Source: a virus. From it: a stretch of DNA of 41,966 nucleotides. Location of the stretch: positions 1-41,966 of IMG/VR virus record IMGVR_UViG_3300026221_000042. One strand, 5' to 3'. The position numbers and the translations under genes are program-made. Below are positions 18,190-26,096 of the stretch, one piece after another; within the stretch, counting starts at the first letter, position 1; each line of letters begins with the position of its first letter. The notes under the pieces were generated by a model, which saw only the letters and a list, made by a program, of their open reading frames with translations, did not search any database and was not told the DNA's origin.

Positions 18190-19417
18190 CGTTATTTCCT
18201 TCAGTGTTTTTTTTGTCATCAGCAGAAAGGCTGACTGGTTTAGCGGCATTAACGCTGACCAGCATTTCATCCAGGCCGTCCACGGCGTTCATATCTTCGT
18301 TTTCACGTGCTTCGTTCCGCGACATCCAGCCGTCGGTAATTGCAAAATGGTAGAAGTTGGCACGCTCTTGCGGGGTACCGCGAAGCAGACCAGAGAGATT
18401 GAACCTGACGTAATAGCCAGCGGCCCGTTCAGCACGGGTAAATAGCCGGCGGTTCATTTCCTGTTCCCAGTTCACAATCCACGGCATTACCGTATGCCTG
18501 ACAAACTGGATAGATTGCTGGGTGATGTTGGAGAACGTGGCTTTCTCAAGGTCGTTGATCATGTGCGCCGGAATATTGAAAATACCGGCAATCTGCGAGC
18601 GATTGAGCTTTAACATGTCGATGATTTGAGCATCGACGGGTGAAACCGTCAGCGCCCGGTAATCCAGCTCCGCTGGGAGCAACATTGTCTTGTTTTCTTC
18701 GTTGCGCAGGGCGGCGGCAGCTTTCTGCCATAGGCCTTTAAGTCGTTCCCAGGCCTTAGCATCAAGTGGCGTGCCCTTCACTGAGACAATCCCTGCTGGC
18801 CTGGCATTACCGTTGAAAAAGTTGGTTGTATATTTCTGGCCACTCATGCCCATGCCAACCGTTTCCGCATGCTGCATGATCGGACTGAGCCCCATTTTCT
18901 GGTTATTCCCCAGCGCCCGAATGTGGATCATGTCGTCAGGATTAACAGCAAAGGCGCCCTCTTCGTTGTACACACCGTAGGTATAGCGGCCACCCGTATT
19001 AATCAGCGTCGTTTCCCACGGCATACAAGCTTCAAGGCCGATGATCTCTCCGCTGCGTCGGTGCCGCTGAATTTTTGTGTAGCCGTTCCCCCATCCCAGC
19101 ACGTGCCGCTCTTTCAGTTCCCGCCACTTATAGCTCGTCTGCCAGGGGTTAGGCTCATCGTGCACCAAGTAAAACGCTGGATGGTCCCGCGCCACCTCAA
19201 CGGTTTTTCCCGTTTTACGCATGACGTGCAGCGGCATTTGCGCCAGCGTTGACGACAATACGTAAATACAGGCATAAACAGCGCCCAATCGCATCGCTGT
19301 TTCCGGGCTGACATAAACATCAGGTTTAAAAAAACCGGCCTCTTCTAAAGAGTCACCGGTCAGGAGTGTTGCAGGGTTTTCCAGCGATTCGCTGCGAAAT
19401 AAGGCATCAAGTAGCAC
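18182..19417 (-). CDS. Portal protein (HK97 family)
   Basis: 411 residues, starting at a GTG with AAGGAG upstream. The family pattern is clear: AVYACIYVLSSTLAQMPL near 50, DEPNPWQTSYKWRE near 90, GNGYTKIQR near 110, and the FNIPAHMINDLEKATFSN segment near 285. The dodecameric ring threads DNA during packaging and ejection. Its start lies within the end of the small membrane protein gene, an 11-base overlap. Confidence 0.96.
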   Translation of the reverse strand: MLLDALFRSESLENPATLLTGDSLEEAGFFKPDVYVSPETAMRLGAVYACIYVLSSTLAQMPLHVMRKTGKTVEVARDHPAFYLVHDEPNPWQTSYKWRELKERHVLGWGNGYTKIQRHRRSGEIIGLEACMPWETTLINTGGRYTYGVYNEEGAFAVNPDDMIHIRALGNNQKMGLSPIMQHAETVGMGMSGQKYTTNFFNGNARPAGIVSVKGTPLDAKAWERLKGLWQKAAAALRNEENKTMLLPAELDYRALTVSPVDAQIIDMLKLNRSQIAGIFNIPAHMINDLEKATFSNITQQSIQFVRHTVMPWIVNWEQEMNRRLFTRAERAAGYYVRFNLSGLLRGTPQERANFYHFAITDGWMSRNEARENEDMNAVDGLDEMLVSVNAAKPVSLSADDKKNTEGNNDD

Positions 19418-19568
19418 GGTATTTTCTCCTTGCCGCCGTCAGCGCAAACAGCAACATTCCGCCACCAGCAGCCTGTAACGTCGTCGCCATACCAAACTGA
19501 AGGTAAAGCCCCGCCGTGAGAAGGCCGAAACCGGCTATCCCGATAAGGTCGATTATCAGTGATTTCAT
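19407..19568 (-). CDS. Small membrane protein between terminase and portal
   Basis: A 53-residue frame read by hand: [20 protein letters not shown], a short YLQF linker, then a second hydrophobic stretch ending in ARRKYR. Its ATG overlaps the terminase stop (ATGA) and its end overlaps the portal start, so it is tightly coupled on both sides. Short two-segment membrane proteins occur at this position in several HK97-like phages. Function is unknown. Confidence 0.8.
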   Translation of the reverse strand: MKSLIIDLIGIAGFGLLTAGLYLQFGMATTLQAAGGGMLLFALTAARRKYRAT

Positions 19569-21295
19569 AGAATGAGGAGTTCTTCGTCAGGATCTAAGTT
19601 AGAAAGGAAATCGGCAGGCTCATTGAGCATCGCACGACCGATAGCCATGATTAATGCAACTGCGCCGTCTATTTTGTTCTCCGCCGCCTCTTTGATAGGC
19701 CGGACCACATCGTCATTACCTGGTAAATACTTGCCCACGACGTTGCTGATACACCACGTCATGATCGGGTTACCATCATGGTGGAAGCGGCCTGACTCTA
19801 TTGCCGCTTCAAGCTCTTTCATGGGATCACTCATGTTCGTGTAGTTCTGAACTATTGTGATAGGGCTTAACCCCTCATCAGAAAGATGATGGGATAGGTT
19901 CGTCGCACCGTGCGGGTCTATGGGTGACTCATCAACCGGATTCAGGCGGTTGGCTTCTTTGGCCTCTTCCAGGATCTCGCGATAATCGATTTCAGCACCC
20001 GGAGTGACTTGCAGAACCTTCATATTTACCCACTTCTGGAAACGCTCAGCTGTTCGCCTGTCATCTATTTCCGTGCTGTAAACGGTGTCGTAGGGCACCC
20101 AAAACTTCGGTGCAACACAGTAATAATGCTGTTTTCCGTCAATAGTCCGGGTGAACAAACGCGGCATTGAGTTCATGTCGAGCTTTCTGGCAAGGTCAAA
20201 CGCTAAATAACAGGAATGCCCCTCAAACTGCTCGAGCGTCAGCGTGGTGTCTTCGCACGCGCGCCAGCTCACCATATTGAAGAATGCCGACCGCGCAGAA
20301 ACCCAGATATTCAGATGCTTGGTCTTGAAAATGTTGGCCTGTCGCGCATTATTCATCGCGCGCTGCTGCTGGCTAAGCAAGAAATCGCTATAGACTGAAA
20401 CGCCCATATTGGGGTTGGCTTTTTTCAGCGAGACCGGCGAAGTCCAATCGTCACCCTCATCTACGGTGTAAATGATGCCGAAAAGCTCATCGTTTAAAAC
20501 CGTACCGCTGAGCATCTCGATCACTTCCCGACGCTTGTCGTAGCATGGCCCTTCAATGTTGTAGCCTGCCGTGGTGATCGCCCACATCAGCGGTTGCCGG
20601 CGTGAACCCATACCGGTCAGCATTGTGGTATAGAGAGAATCTGACTCATGTTCGTGATACTCATCGACAATCGCACAACTCGGCGAGGAACCGTCGCCAG
20701 GGTTGCCAATGACCGGTTCAAAGCGCGCACCATCTTCCGGCCGGTTCATGTTTGACGCATTCACTTCAATGCCAAAAGCTTCACACAACAGCGGCGTTCT
20801 CTTACACATTAACCGTGCGGGGCGAAAGACCTCCCATGCCTGCTTTTCGGTCGTAGCACCGGAGTAAACTTCCGCACCAAACTCGTCATCGCAGGAAAAA
20901 CAAAACAGGGCCACGCCAGCGGATATTGCCGACTTGCCATTTTTGCGCGGGATCTCGGTGTAAACCTCCCGAAAACGTCGCAGCTTTGAACCTTTGTGAA
21001 CCCAGCCAAATGCACAGCTCACGATAAAAAGTTGCCAGGGCTCAAGCGTGATAGGCATGCGCTTAAACGCCCATTCCCCCTTTGTATGGGGCAACAGTTG
21101 AATAAACTTTGCAGCCTTCTCGGCGCGGTCTTTATCAAACCGGTATTTAAATTTCCGGCCTTTTTCTGCAGCTAAGTCGTCAATATGGCGCTGGCAGGCG
21201 TCAATCACATAACGGCATGCAACGATCCGCCCCTGCACCACATGACGGGCGTACTGATTCGCCGCATTAACATTCGGGTATGCTTTTCTGGTCAT
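19565..21295 (-). CDS. Terminase large subunit
   Basis: 576 residues, terminase_1 (YmfN-like) family. The N-terminal ATPase has a Walker A-type PRKNGKS near residue 118 and a Walker [12 protein letters not shown] near 205. The C-terminal nuclease half has acidic residues in [11 protein letters not shown] and the later PIDPHG segment. It cuts cos DNA and pumps it into the prohead. It overlaps the small subunit (ATGA). Confidence 0.96.
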   Translation of the reverse strand: MTRKAYPNVNAANQYARHVVQGRIVACRYVIDACQRHIDDLAAEKGRKFKYRFDKDRAEKAAKFIQLLPHTKGEWAFKRMPITLEPWQLFIVSCAFGWVHKGSKLRRFREVYTEIPRKNGKSAISAGVALFCFSCDDEFGAEVYSGATTEKQAWEVFRPARLMCKRTPLLCEAFGIEVNASNMNRPEDGARFEPVIGNPGDGSSPSCAIVDEYHEHESDSLYTTMLTGMGSRRQPLMWAITTAGYNIEGPCYDKRREVIEMLSGTVLNDELFGIIYTVDEGDDWTSPVSLKKANPNMGVSVYSDFLLSQQQRAMNNARQANIFKTKHLNIWVSARSAFFNMVSWRACEDTTLTLEQFEGHSCYLAFDLARKLDMNSMPRLFTRTIDGKQHYYCVAPKFWVPYDTVYSTEIDDRRTAERFQKWVNMKVLQVTPGAEIDYREILEEAKEANRLNPVDESPIDPHGATNLSHHLSDEGLSPITIVQNYTNMSDPMKELEAAIESGRFHHDGNPIMTWCISNVVGKYLPGNDDVVRPIKEAAENKIDGAVALIMAIGRAMLNEPADFLSNLDPDEELLIL

Positions 21296-21762
21296 AGGTT
21301 TGTGAACGGATTCTTAGAGGTTTTCTTGCCTGCACCAATCAGGCGGGACCGGCTGCTGGGGTCTAAACCCAACATGCCACCGAATGAGGCCATTTGTTTC
21401 ATGGCCTCATTGAGCGCCGTAAGCGCTGGATTTTTTACAGGGCCGCCAGTGGCACCCTCCATAACAACGCCGTGAGTTGCGACGTGTTCTTGGGATTGCC
21501 GCGCCGTGGAGTAAGCCACGCAGAACATTTCCAGATTGTGTAAATCAGTCGCACAAAGTACTTGCTGAGCACAAAGCTCTTTTGCCACCATCACCCACAT
21601 TGTCGAAGACAATTCGTCAAACCATTCCGGCGGCGATGCCCCCTTAATCGGTGTGAAGGATGGCTCCTCTTTATTCAGAGCACGTTTACCCGGATTGCCC
21701 GCCAACTCCTTTCGGGCCGTTGGTTTTGCTCGGCGTCCGGATCGGCCCGGCGCACCAGCCAT
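21292..21762 (-). CDS. Terminase small subunit (P27 family)
   Basis: 156 residues, P27/terminase_4 type: basic N-terminus ([20 protein letters not shown]), then [13 protein letters not shown], the helical middle, and a C-terminal [10 protein letters not shown]. It binds the cos region, which lies directly upstream, and recruits the large subunit. Confidence 0.92.
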   Translation of the reverse strand: MAGAPGRSGRRAKPTARKELAGNPGKRALNKEEPSFTPIKGASPPEWFDELSSTMWVMVAKELCAQQVLCATDLHNLEMFCVAYSTARQSQEHVATHGVVMEGATGGPVKNPALTALNEAMKQMASFGGMLGLDPSSRSRLIGAGKKTSKNPFTNL

Positions 21763-21948
21763 AATCCCTCCAGTTTTAATTTCATTTTACGCGGGTATAA
21801 AAATGTCACGGGGCGGGCAGTACGGCAGGCAGGCGGCGACAGAGATTTGATCCCCCCTCACCCCTCAAATGAGATTCATTATCATTCAATTAGAAATGAT
21901 TTCAAATGCAACTATATTTGCTTTCACCTCACACGGTATTGATAACCA
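21763..21948. other. Predicted cos / terminase-binding region
   Basis: The gene-free 186 bases between the HNH gene and the small terminase gene. In HK97 the cos site lies at just this place, between the HNH gene gp74 and the terminase genes. The left part holds a GC-rich block (about 21808-21838, with GGGGCGGGC and repeated GGCAGG) that could contain the nick site. The right part is AT-rich with several short palindromes. The nick positions cannot be read from sequence alone. Confidence 0.5.
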
Positions 21949-21954
21949 TTATCG
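21870..21954. repeat. AT-rich palindromes resembling Fur boxes beside cos
   Basis: TGAGATTCATTATCA (21870-21884) and TGATAACCATTATCG (21940-21954) each match 12 of 14 positions of the 7-1-7 Fur box TGATAAT-N-ATTATCA. A third palindrome, GAAATGATTTC (21893-21903), lies between them. They could be terminase or IHF contact sites of cosB rather than Fur sites; the sequence does not decide. Confidence 0.4.
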
Positions 21955-22302
21955 CTTGAGCCTTTCGCGCGCCGTCTTTGCCTTGTGGCAGGGCCAGCAT
22001 AAAGACTGAAGGTTAGATGGGTCGTCAGTGCCGCCATGCGCTATGGGGACGATGTGGTCAACGCACTTTGCAGTGGACGCTATACCTCTCGGCAGACATC
22101 CCTGACACAGCCCTTTGTCTCGAGCAAAGATAAGTGGTCGCTGCTTCTCCCAGTTCGTGCCATACCCGCGCTGGTGGCGAGTCTGTCCAGGCTTGTAACT
22201 CTTCCAGCCCTCACCCTTATGCGCATCGCAGTAACCACTGGGATCAACCGTTGTTGCCCGACAGCCACGTGTCCGGCATGCTTTTGGGGTTCTTGGTGGC
22301 AT
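21949..22302 (-). CDS. HNH endonuclease (HK97 gp74-like)
   Basis: 117 residues. The HNH core is visible as CVDHIVPIAHGG, DDPSNLQSLCWPCHKAK, with Zn-binding Cys pairs (CQGC and CWPC). An N-terminal Cys cluster (CRTRGCRATTV...CDAH) precedes it. In HK97 and relatives this nuclease stimulates terminase cutting at cos and is essential; its place next to the cos region fits. Confidence 0.93.
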   Translation of the reverse strand: MPPRTPKACRTRGCRATTVDPSGYCDAHKGEGWKSYKPGQTRHQRGYGTNWEKQRPLIFARDKGLCQGCLPRGIASTAKCVDHIVPIAHGGTDDPSNLQSLCWPCHKAKTARERLKR

Positions 22303-22313
22303 ATTTCACCCAT

Positions 22314-22336
22314 AAAAAAACCGCCCGAAGGCGGTT
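22314..22336 (-). terminator. Intrinsic terminator upstream of the HNH gene
   Basis: On the minus strand CCGCC-TTCG-GGCGG is followed by seven T. It separates the lysis region from the HNH/packaging genes on the leftward late transcript. Confidence 0.82.
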
Positions 22337-22696
22337 GGTTTAACGAAAGACAGAGCAAGCCTGAACGTTTTTCACTGCAGAAAATATATCCCACAGTGTG
22401 TTGTCTGAGCCTCTTACCTTTTCGTGTATTAACCAATAGGCACACACCTACTGGCGTCACCATCATTCGTCTCAAACGAACAATACGTGTTATCGGTCCC
22501 GCAAGGACCGGCACTAATGACTTCCCACTATTCTCTCAAATTAATCACCCCTGCTCAGACTCCTAAGTTGTGTGCCTAGCGGATATTCGAGGGGACATCC
22601 AAAAATTGGGTCAAAATATTCTCCAATGTTTGTCATGGGTGACAATCCGATAGTAAGTGTGGAGATTGATTTTTCCTAACAATAATTTATCTGCTG
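22337..22696. other. Gene-free stretch with two small hairpins
   Basis: I see no convincing gene here. Open frames on both strands run through the HNH gene and lack ribosome sites. Two hairpins are present: TTCGT/ACGAA (22476-22490) and CGGTCC/GGACCG (22494-22510), without T-runs. Confidence 0.5.
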
Positions 22697-22837
22697 TTAC
22701 TTAGTTATCTTATTTTGCATTGTTCCACCACTTTGGTGATGTATCCCTGCAAATATTGGATTACTTGGTCGCAAGGTTTGCTGCCGCGATCCGCACCCGG
22801 CGAGAACCAGCAGTGACATCAGCACGTAACCGGTCAT
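22697..22837 (-). CDS. Residual Rz1-like lipoprotein in a deleted lysis copy
   Basis: A 46-residue frame read by hand from the ATG at 22837: MTGYVLMSLLVLAGCGSRQQ, then a new C-terminus created by the deletion (RPSNPIFAG onwards). The signal and lipobox LAGC match the intact Rz1 at 23684 almost exactly, but the proline-rich periplasmic part of Rz1 is missing. If translated it would still be an outer-membrane lipoprotein. It may equally be untranslated debris. Confidence 0.35.
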   Translation of the reverse strand: MTGYVLMSLLVLAGCGSRQQTLRPSNPIFAGIHHQSGGTMQNKITK

Positions 22838-22845
22838 TTGGGCCC
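22705..22845 (-). pseudogene. Truncated duplicate of Rz
   Basis: Two blocks match the intact Rz gene. 22771-22845 encodes NDRLRADVTAGSRRVRIAAA and aligns with 23820-23894. 22710-22770 encodes QVIQYLQGY and a Cys-Lys-Ile ending and aligns with the Rz 3' end at about 23635-23695. The roughly 120 bases between them in the intact gene are deleted and the frame changes at the joint, giving an early stop. The start codon and membrane anchor are also missing. Confidence 0.85.
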
Positions 22846-22931
22846 ATATGAACTTTTATTCTGAGGTCATCATCAAGAACAGTTCATTGCATATATTCCA
22901 CCGGTTTAGCGACAAAAAATCGCCTAGGAGT

Positions 22932-23399
22932 TCAGAAAAATAACTTTCCCTCTTCTTTGAAGCCTATTGGTTTAGCTTTTGGTACCCGCTGCAGTTCGTC
23001 TTTGTTTTGCCGGCGCACATATGTGTCGTAAAGACCATTATTGCGATAACCTTGTAGGTGTTTATCAGTCGTCCGTTCCAGCCATCCGCTGGCCATCGCA
23101 CCTACAAACTTAGGGTAGTGTCGTGATTTAGCGAGTGGCTTGCTCATTTGAAACCTCTCTTTTTTGTTACCTTCAAGGTTTGCCTGAGGATGATTTTCAT
23201 GACAATAGTCCCACCAAATGCTAATTCTTATCTCGCCAAAACCAACATCTTGCCAGTTAATTACTGATTTTTTTCCAGCAATCTCTGTAATCACGTAGCC
23301 TTTTTCGTCCTCTAATTTGCTATCGCTATTCAGAGTAAGTAAGTTTTGGTTAATGAGATAATTAGTTGCAATCACAAGTAAATTTCGTAATGCCGTCAT
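22932..23399 (-). CDS. Unknown 155-residue protein between the two Rz copies
   Basis: I do not recognise this protein. The ATG at 23399 has a strong GAGGAGGG site 5 bases upstream, which supports real translation. The sequence is soluble-looking and rich in Trp, Tyr and Lys: an N-terminal helix (MTALRNLLVIATNYLINQN), then an acidic-basic middle (KLEDEKGYVITEIAGKK), and a basic C-terminal half with KPLAKSRHYPKF and YRNNGLYDTYVRRQN. AT-rich flanks and its place between an Rz remnant and the intact Rz suggest cargo added to the lysis region. It is read leftwards with the late genes. Confidence 0.7.
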   Translation of the reverse strand: MTALRNLLVIATNYLINQNLLTLNSDSKLEDEKGYVITEIAGKKSVINWQDVGFGEIRISIWWDYCHENHPQANLEGNKKERFQMSKPLAKSRHYPKFVGAMASGWLERTTDKHLQGYRNNGLYDTYVRRQNKDELQRVPKAKPIGFKEEGKLFF

Positions 23400-23627
23400 A
23401 GTGCCCTCCTCATTAAGAAAAATAAGTATCAATCAAAACCTAATCCAAATTGGCTTTGATCTGATTTCTCGTCCGTTAAATGTGAAAGCTTACTAAGCTT
23501 GGAGGGTTGTTTTGAAATCCCAACCAATAGACCCTGATCAAAACATATAATTTTACTCATGTAAATCAATGGTTTGTTGACAATCACGTCACCTTTTTTC
23601 AAATGCTTGATTTACTTAATTTTCGTT
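23400..23627. other. AT-rich gap between Rz and the 155-residue gene
   Basis: No gene seen. The stretch is AT-rich and holds AAGCTTACTAAGCTT (23487-23501), a short direct repeat. A promoter for the 155-residue gene could lie here but no clear -35/-10 pair is visible. Confidence 0.4.
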
Positions 23628-24134
23628 TTAGTAAATTTTGCAATGCTTCTGGGCTTCAGCAGCATAGCCTTGAAGGTATTGGATCACCTGGCCGTCTTTG
23701 ACTGTTGAGTCTCGGAGATCGAGAACAGCGCGTCCACCAGCGCCAGAGAGTTCGACTTGTGCAGCATTGCCCACGCCGCTGGCGGGGGCAATGCTGTCCC
23801 CGACGAGCTGGCAGGTGGCAAGGTTTGCTGCCGCGATCCGCACCCGGCGAGAACCAGCAGCGACATCAGCGCGCAACTGGTCATTTTTTGCCTGTTCATC
23901 TGCTAATTCCTTCGTGTGCTTGGCATCAAGCGCAGATAGAGCCTGTTGGGCTGCTTCGGTGCGCTTCTGTGCTTCGGTCAGGTTAATCACTGCCTGGTCA
24001 CTTTGCTTTTTCAGCGTTGCGGTGTGGGCCTCATTGAGAATGGCCACGTCTTTATCCCAACGCATGCCTTCTATCCACCACGTCAGCCCAGAAGCCAACA
24101 GCGCAGCAATGATGATCAATGTCCTGCTGTTCAT
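23628..24134 (-). CDS. Rz: Rz i-spanin (inner membrane subunit)
   Basis: 168 residues with an N-terminal membrane anchor (about residues 4-20, RTLIIIAALLASGLTWWIEG) and a long periplasmic coiled coil rich in Ala, Gln and Lys (about 35-95). The C-terminus GQVIQYLQGYAAEAQKHC is family-like. With Rz1 it forms the spanin that fuses inner and outer membranes in the last step of lysis. It starts inside the end of the lysozyme gene and contains Rz1 in another frame. Confidence 0.93.
   Translation of the reverse strand: MNSRTLIIIAALLASGLTWWIEGMRWDKDVAILNEAHTATLKKQSDQAVINLTEAQKRTEAAQQALSALDAKHTKELADEQAKNDQLRADVAAGSRRVRIAAANLATCQLVGDSIAPASGVGNAAQVELSGAGGRAVLDLRDSTVKDGQVIQYLQGYAAEAQKHCKIY
23684..23899 (-). 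CDS. Rz1: Rz1 o-spanin lipoprotein nested in Rz
   Basis: 71 residues in the +1 frame inside Rz. It has a short lipoprotein signal with lipobox LAGC (Cys19 or so), and proline-rich TLPPASSSGTALPPP just after, the usual signature of Rz1. An alternative start at 23884 (MTSCALMSL) has a closer ribosome site (CAGG). It would be anchored in the outer membrane and bind Rz across the periplasm. Confidence 0.88.
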   Translation of the reverse strand: MNRQKMTSCALMSLLVLAGCGSRQQTLPPASSSGTALPPPAAWAMLHKSNSLALVDALFSISETQQSKTAR

Positions 24135-24556
24135 TTGAGGAATAACTCACGCTCTGCCGCTCGGCGCTTCACCAGACCAGGTAACGTTTTGCCGCCAGCC
24201 TGAACCCACCGACCGAACTCATTCGCCGCACCAGCGTAATCGCCAGCATTCAGTTTTTTAAGCAGTGTCGATTGGGTGAAATTGCCTGAGCCCAGGTTGA
24301 AAATGAATGAGGCGAGAGCGTCGAACTGGTTCTGGCTCAGCGGCACTTTGACGTTTGTAACAATAGATAGCTCTGCAACAGCCAAATCCTCTTTCAGAAA
24401 CCTGTCTGCCTGTTCCTGCGTGATCATGTCGCCTTTCTTCACGTTGTGCGTGTGGCCATAACCATCGGTCCAGATACCAACGCTGTCTTGATAAGCCGCA
24501 AGACGAAGGCCTTCAAAAGCTTTAATCAGGTTCATTCCATTATTGCTGGTTCGCAT
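24131..24556 (-). CDS. Endolysin, T4-type lysozyme (GH24)
   Basis: 141 residues. The catalytic triad spacing Glu-x8-Asp-x5-Thr is exact: E15 (AFEGL), D24 (AYQD) and T30 (GIWTDGYG). No signal or SAR anchor precedes it, so the enzyme should stay in the cytoplasm until the holin makes large holes. It cleaves the peptidoglycan glycan strand. It overlaps the holin gene by 17 bases and Rz by 4. Confidence 0.95.
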   Translation of the reverse strand: MRTSNNGMNLIKAFEGLRLAAYQDSVGIWTDGYGHTHNVKKGDMITQEQADRFLKEDLAVAELSIVTNVKVPLSQNQFDALASFIFNLGSGNFTQSTLLKKLNAGDYAGAANEFGRWVQAGGKTLPGLVKRRAAERELFLK

Positions 24557-24866
24557 TGTCTTCTCCCAAACGCTTTAGAAACCGCTTTTCGATTATGCGA
24601 ATAGCTTCGGCACCTGACCAACCCGCCAATCCAGCAAAGCCACCTGCAATTTCAGCAGCCCAACTGGAATAGCTGGCGAACAGAAGCACCAGAGCCCCAG
24701 CGAAAATTGATATAGCCATCTTCAATAAGAAGAATGACCAGCGAAACTGCTCACCATTCATAATCCGCCAGGCATAGTTGGCTATGGTTCCGAGCATGGT
24801 CATGATAAACACCAGCACGGTACCAAGGATGCTGAATGTCTCTGGTTCTTTGATCGGCATTTTCAT
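24540..24866 (-). CDS. Holin
   Basis: 108 residues with three likely membrane segments (about 12-33, 44-65 and 69-87) and a charged C-terminus (IIEKRFLKRLGEDNANQQ), the layout of class I holins. GGGGAGA lies 3 bases before the ATG at 24866. ATG codons at positions 1 and 3 could give two products, as in the holin/antiholin pair of lambda S, but this is only suggested by the sequence. It sets lysis timing. Confidence 0.9.
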   Translation of the reverse strand: MKMPIKEPETFSILGTVLVFIMTMLGTIANYAWRIMNGEQFRWSFFLLKMAISIFAGALVLLFASYSSWAAEIAGGFAGLAGWSGAEAIRIIEKRFLKRLGEDNANQQ

Positions 24867-24923
24867 GGTCTCCCCCTCCGGTATGCGGTTGGGTGCTTAG
24901 TAGAAAGAAATTTAGCGGCGCAG

Positions 24924-24972
24924 TCCGTTTGCGAAAAGATGAATGGTTAGCTGATTGACTGGCCGCCAAAAC
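24924..24972. repeat. Cassette boundary repeat, copy A
   Basis: 49 bases that recur at 25973-26021 with one mismatch (48/49), both followed by a similar hairpin terminator. The two copies bracket about 1 kb of cargo (25,019-25,900). Confidence 0.92.
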
Positions 24973-24973
24973 G

Positions 24974-24997
24974 AAAAAGGCCACCCGAAGGCAGCCT
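24974..24997 (-). terminator. Hairpin terminator beside repeat A
   Basis: On the minus strand GGCTGCC-TTCG-GGTGGCC is followed by TTTTT. The stem is 7 bp with two G-T pairs. It follows the 83-residue gene at 25019 on the leftward transcript. Confidence 0.72.
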
Positions 24998-25018
24998 TAT
25001 AATGGTTGTGATGGGCTA

Positions 25019-25270
25019 CTAATTGATCATACCCATCGCTTTTGCCCACTCCTCTACTTGGGAGCGAGAAATAAATTTTACTGCCTCAGGCTCATATGGA
25101 CTTGGCCCCTTCACGATTAACGCAATGCAGGGGAACTGCTCAGGCATCTGATGTAATAGTTCTCTTTCCAGCTCATCTGGTTCAAAGACAGATAAAGAAT
25201 CATCGGCAATACCAAAAAATTCTCTCTCCATCCAAGTTCTGTATTCATATTCATTACGTAGCAACGTCAT
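25019..25270 (-). CDS. Unknown 83-residue protein of cargo cassette 1
   Basis: From the ATG at 25270 (MTLLRNEYEYRTWMEREFFG), chosen because AAAGGAGGGG lies just upstream; the longer frame to 25375 lacks such a site. The protein is acidic, with a helical middle (FEPDELERELLHQMPEQFP) and SQVEEWAKAMGM at the end. No family recognised. It is read leftwards and ends before a hairpin terminator and repeat A. Confidence 0.7.
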   Translation of the reverse strand: MTLLRNEYEYRTWMEREFFGIADDSLSVFEPDELERELLHQMPEQFPCIALIVKGPSPYEPEAVKFISRSQVEEWAKAMGMIN

Positions 25271-25396
25271 AGCCCCTCCTTTTATCCAAAAGGATAGCAG
25301 GGAATCAGCTATTAGAGTCAGCGTCTGTCCGCTTATTCCTGTATCTGATATCGTTAAATCGCCAAAAGTAACCACAACAGATATGAGGAATTATTG

Positions 25397-25600
25397 ATGA
25401 GTAATGTCAACTTTAAATACCCTGGCTGCGGTCATGACTTGGTCGTACGCAGCAGCGTCGAAATCAAAGGTACAGATGATATTGAAGGGACTACTTGCAA
25501 TCACTGCAATAGGATTATTCACAAGGACGATCTTGTTAAGCATGCCAGTGACCATGCCGAAAAGCTCGTCAGAGATATGATCGGGAAACACTTCAAGTAA
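25397..25600 (+). CDS. Small zinc-ribbon-like protein, one Cys short
   Basis: 67 residues from the ATG at 25397, with GAGGA 7 bases upstream; a TTG just before it is not needed. It resembles small phage zinc ribbons with two CxxC knuckles. The second (TTCNHCN) is complete, but the first reads YPGC, with Tyr where Cys is expected; a single base change would explain this. A helix (KHASDHAEKLVRDMIGK) ends the protein. A 92-residue open frame covers the same bases on the other strand (25391-25669) and also has a passable ribosome site, so the choice is not certain. Confidence 0.6.
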   Translation: MSNVNFKYPGCGHDLVVRSSVEIKGTDDIEGTTCNHCNRIIHKDDLVKHASDHAEKLVRDMIGKHFK

Positions 25601-25860
25601 GCGCTCTAGCTTCTCTTCTATCAAGCTGGTATCTGCTGAGATGGATGCCAGCCTATTTTTTAATTCCATACAGCCTCAAGAAACATCAAACCCACACATT
25701 GGCAGGTTCGTTTAACATCCGACTTTTTTTTAAAAAAGAAGTGTATTTGCGCTGTGTCAACTTCTACCAGCATGGAATGAACTTAATTTCACTTAAAAAA
25801 TATTTTAATTTTTAAACTTTCCGAGCTAGCTTAGCTCGTGATGTTGGCCTACTGTTGGCA

Positions 25861-25899
25861 GCCTCACTTACTGCCTGGCTCGTAAGTGAGGCTTTTTTT
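25861..25899 (+). terminator. Strong intrinsic terminator ending cassette 1
   Basis: GCCTCACTTAC and GTAAGTGAGGC form an 11-bp perfect stem with a 10-base loop, followed by seven T on the + strand. The upstream TGTTGGCC...TTGGC context is repeated before the terminator at 26573. Confidence 0.92.
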
Positions 25900-25972
25900 A
25901 TACATCAGATGACTTTGTTGAATAATTCGGGTTTAGATAAAACTCCCCCCTATCAGTCATTTTTTCAGGCAA

Positions 25973-26021
25973 TCCGTTTGCGAAAAAATGAATGGTTAGC
26001 TGATTGACTGGCCGCCAAAAC
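25973..26021. repeat. Cassette boundary repeat, copy B
   Basis: Second copy of the 49-base repeat at 24924-24972, one mismatch. It introduces cargo cassette 2 with the secreted Cys-repeat protein. Confidence 0.92.
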
Positions 26022-26024
26022 AAG

Positions 26025-26048
26025 AAAAGGCCGCCAATTTGGCAGCCT
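26025..26048 (-). terminator. Hairpin terminator beside repeat B
   Basis: On the minus strand GGCTGCCA-AAT-TGGCGGCC is followed by TTTTC. It is the counterpart of the hairpin at 24974-24997. Confidence 0.75.
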
Positions 26049-26096
26049 TATATAAGTCATTTATATTGACGTTAATAATCAATATATGGATATCAA

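Noticed and set aside
21808-21838. Exact cos nick site in the GC-rich block
   Set aside because: The block fits a cos site by position and composition, but no nick position or overhang can be deduced without terminal sequence data.
22080-22514. 144-codon leftward ORF across the HNH start
   Set aside because: It overlaps HNH in another frame and reads through the terminator at 22314.
22036-22566. 176-codon + strand ORF antisense to the HNH gene
   Set aside because: It mirrors the HNH coding sequence and a terminator and has no ribosome site or domain.
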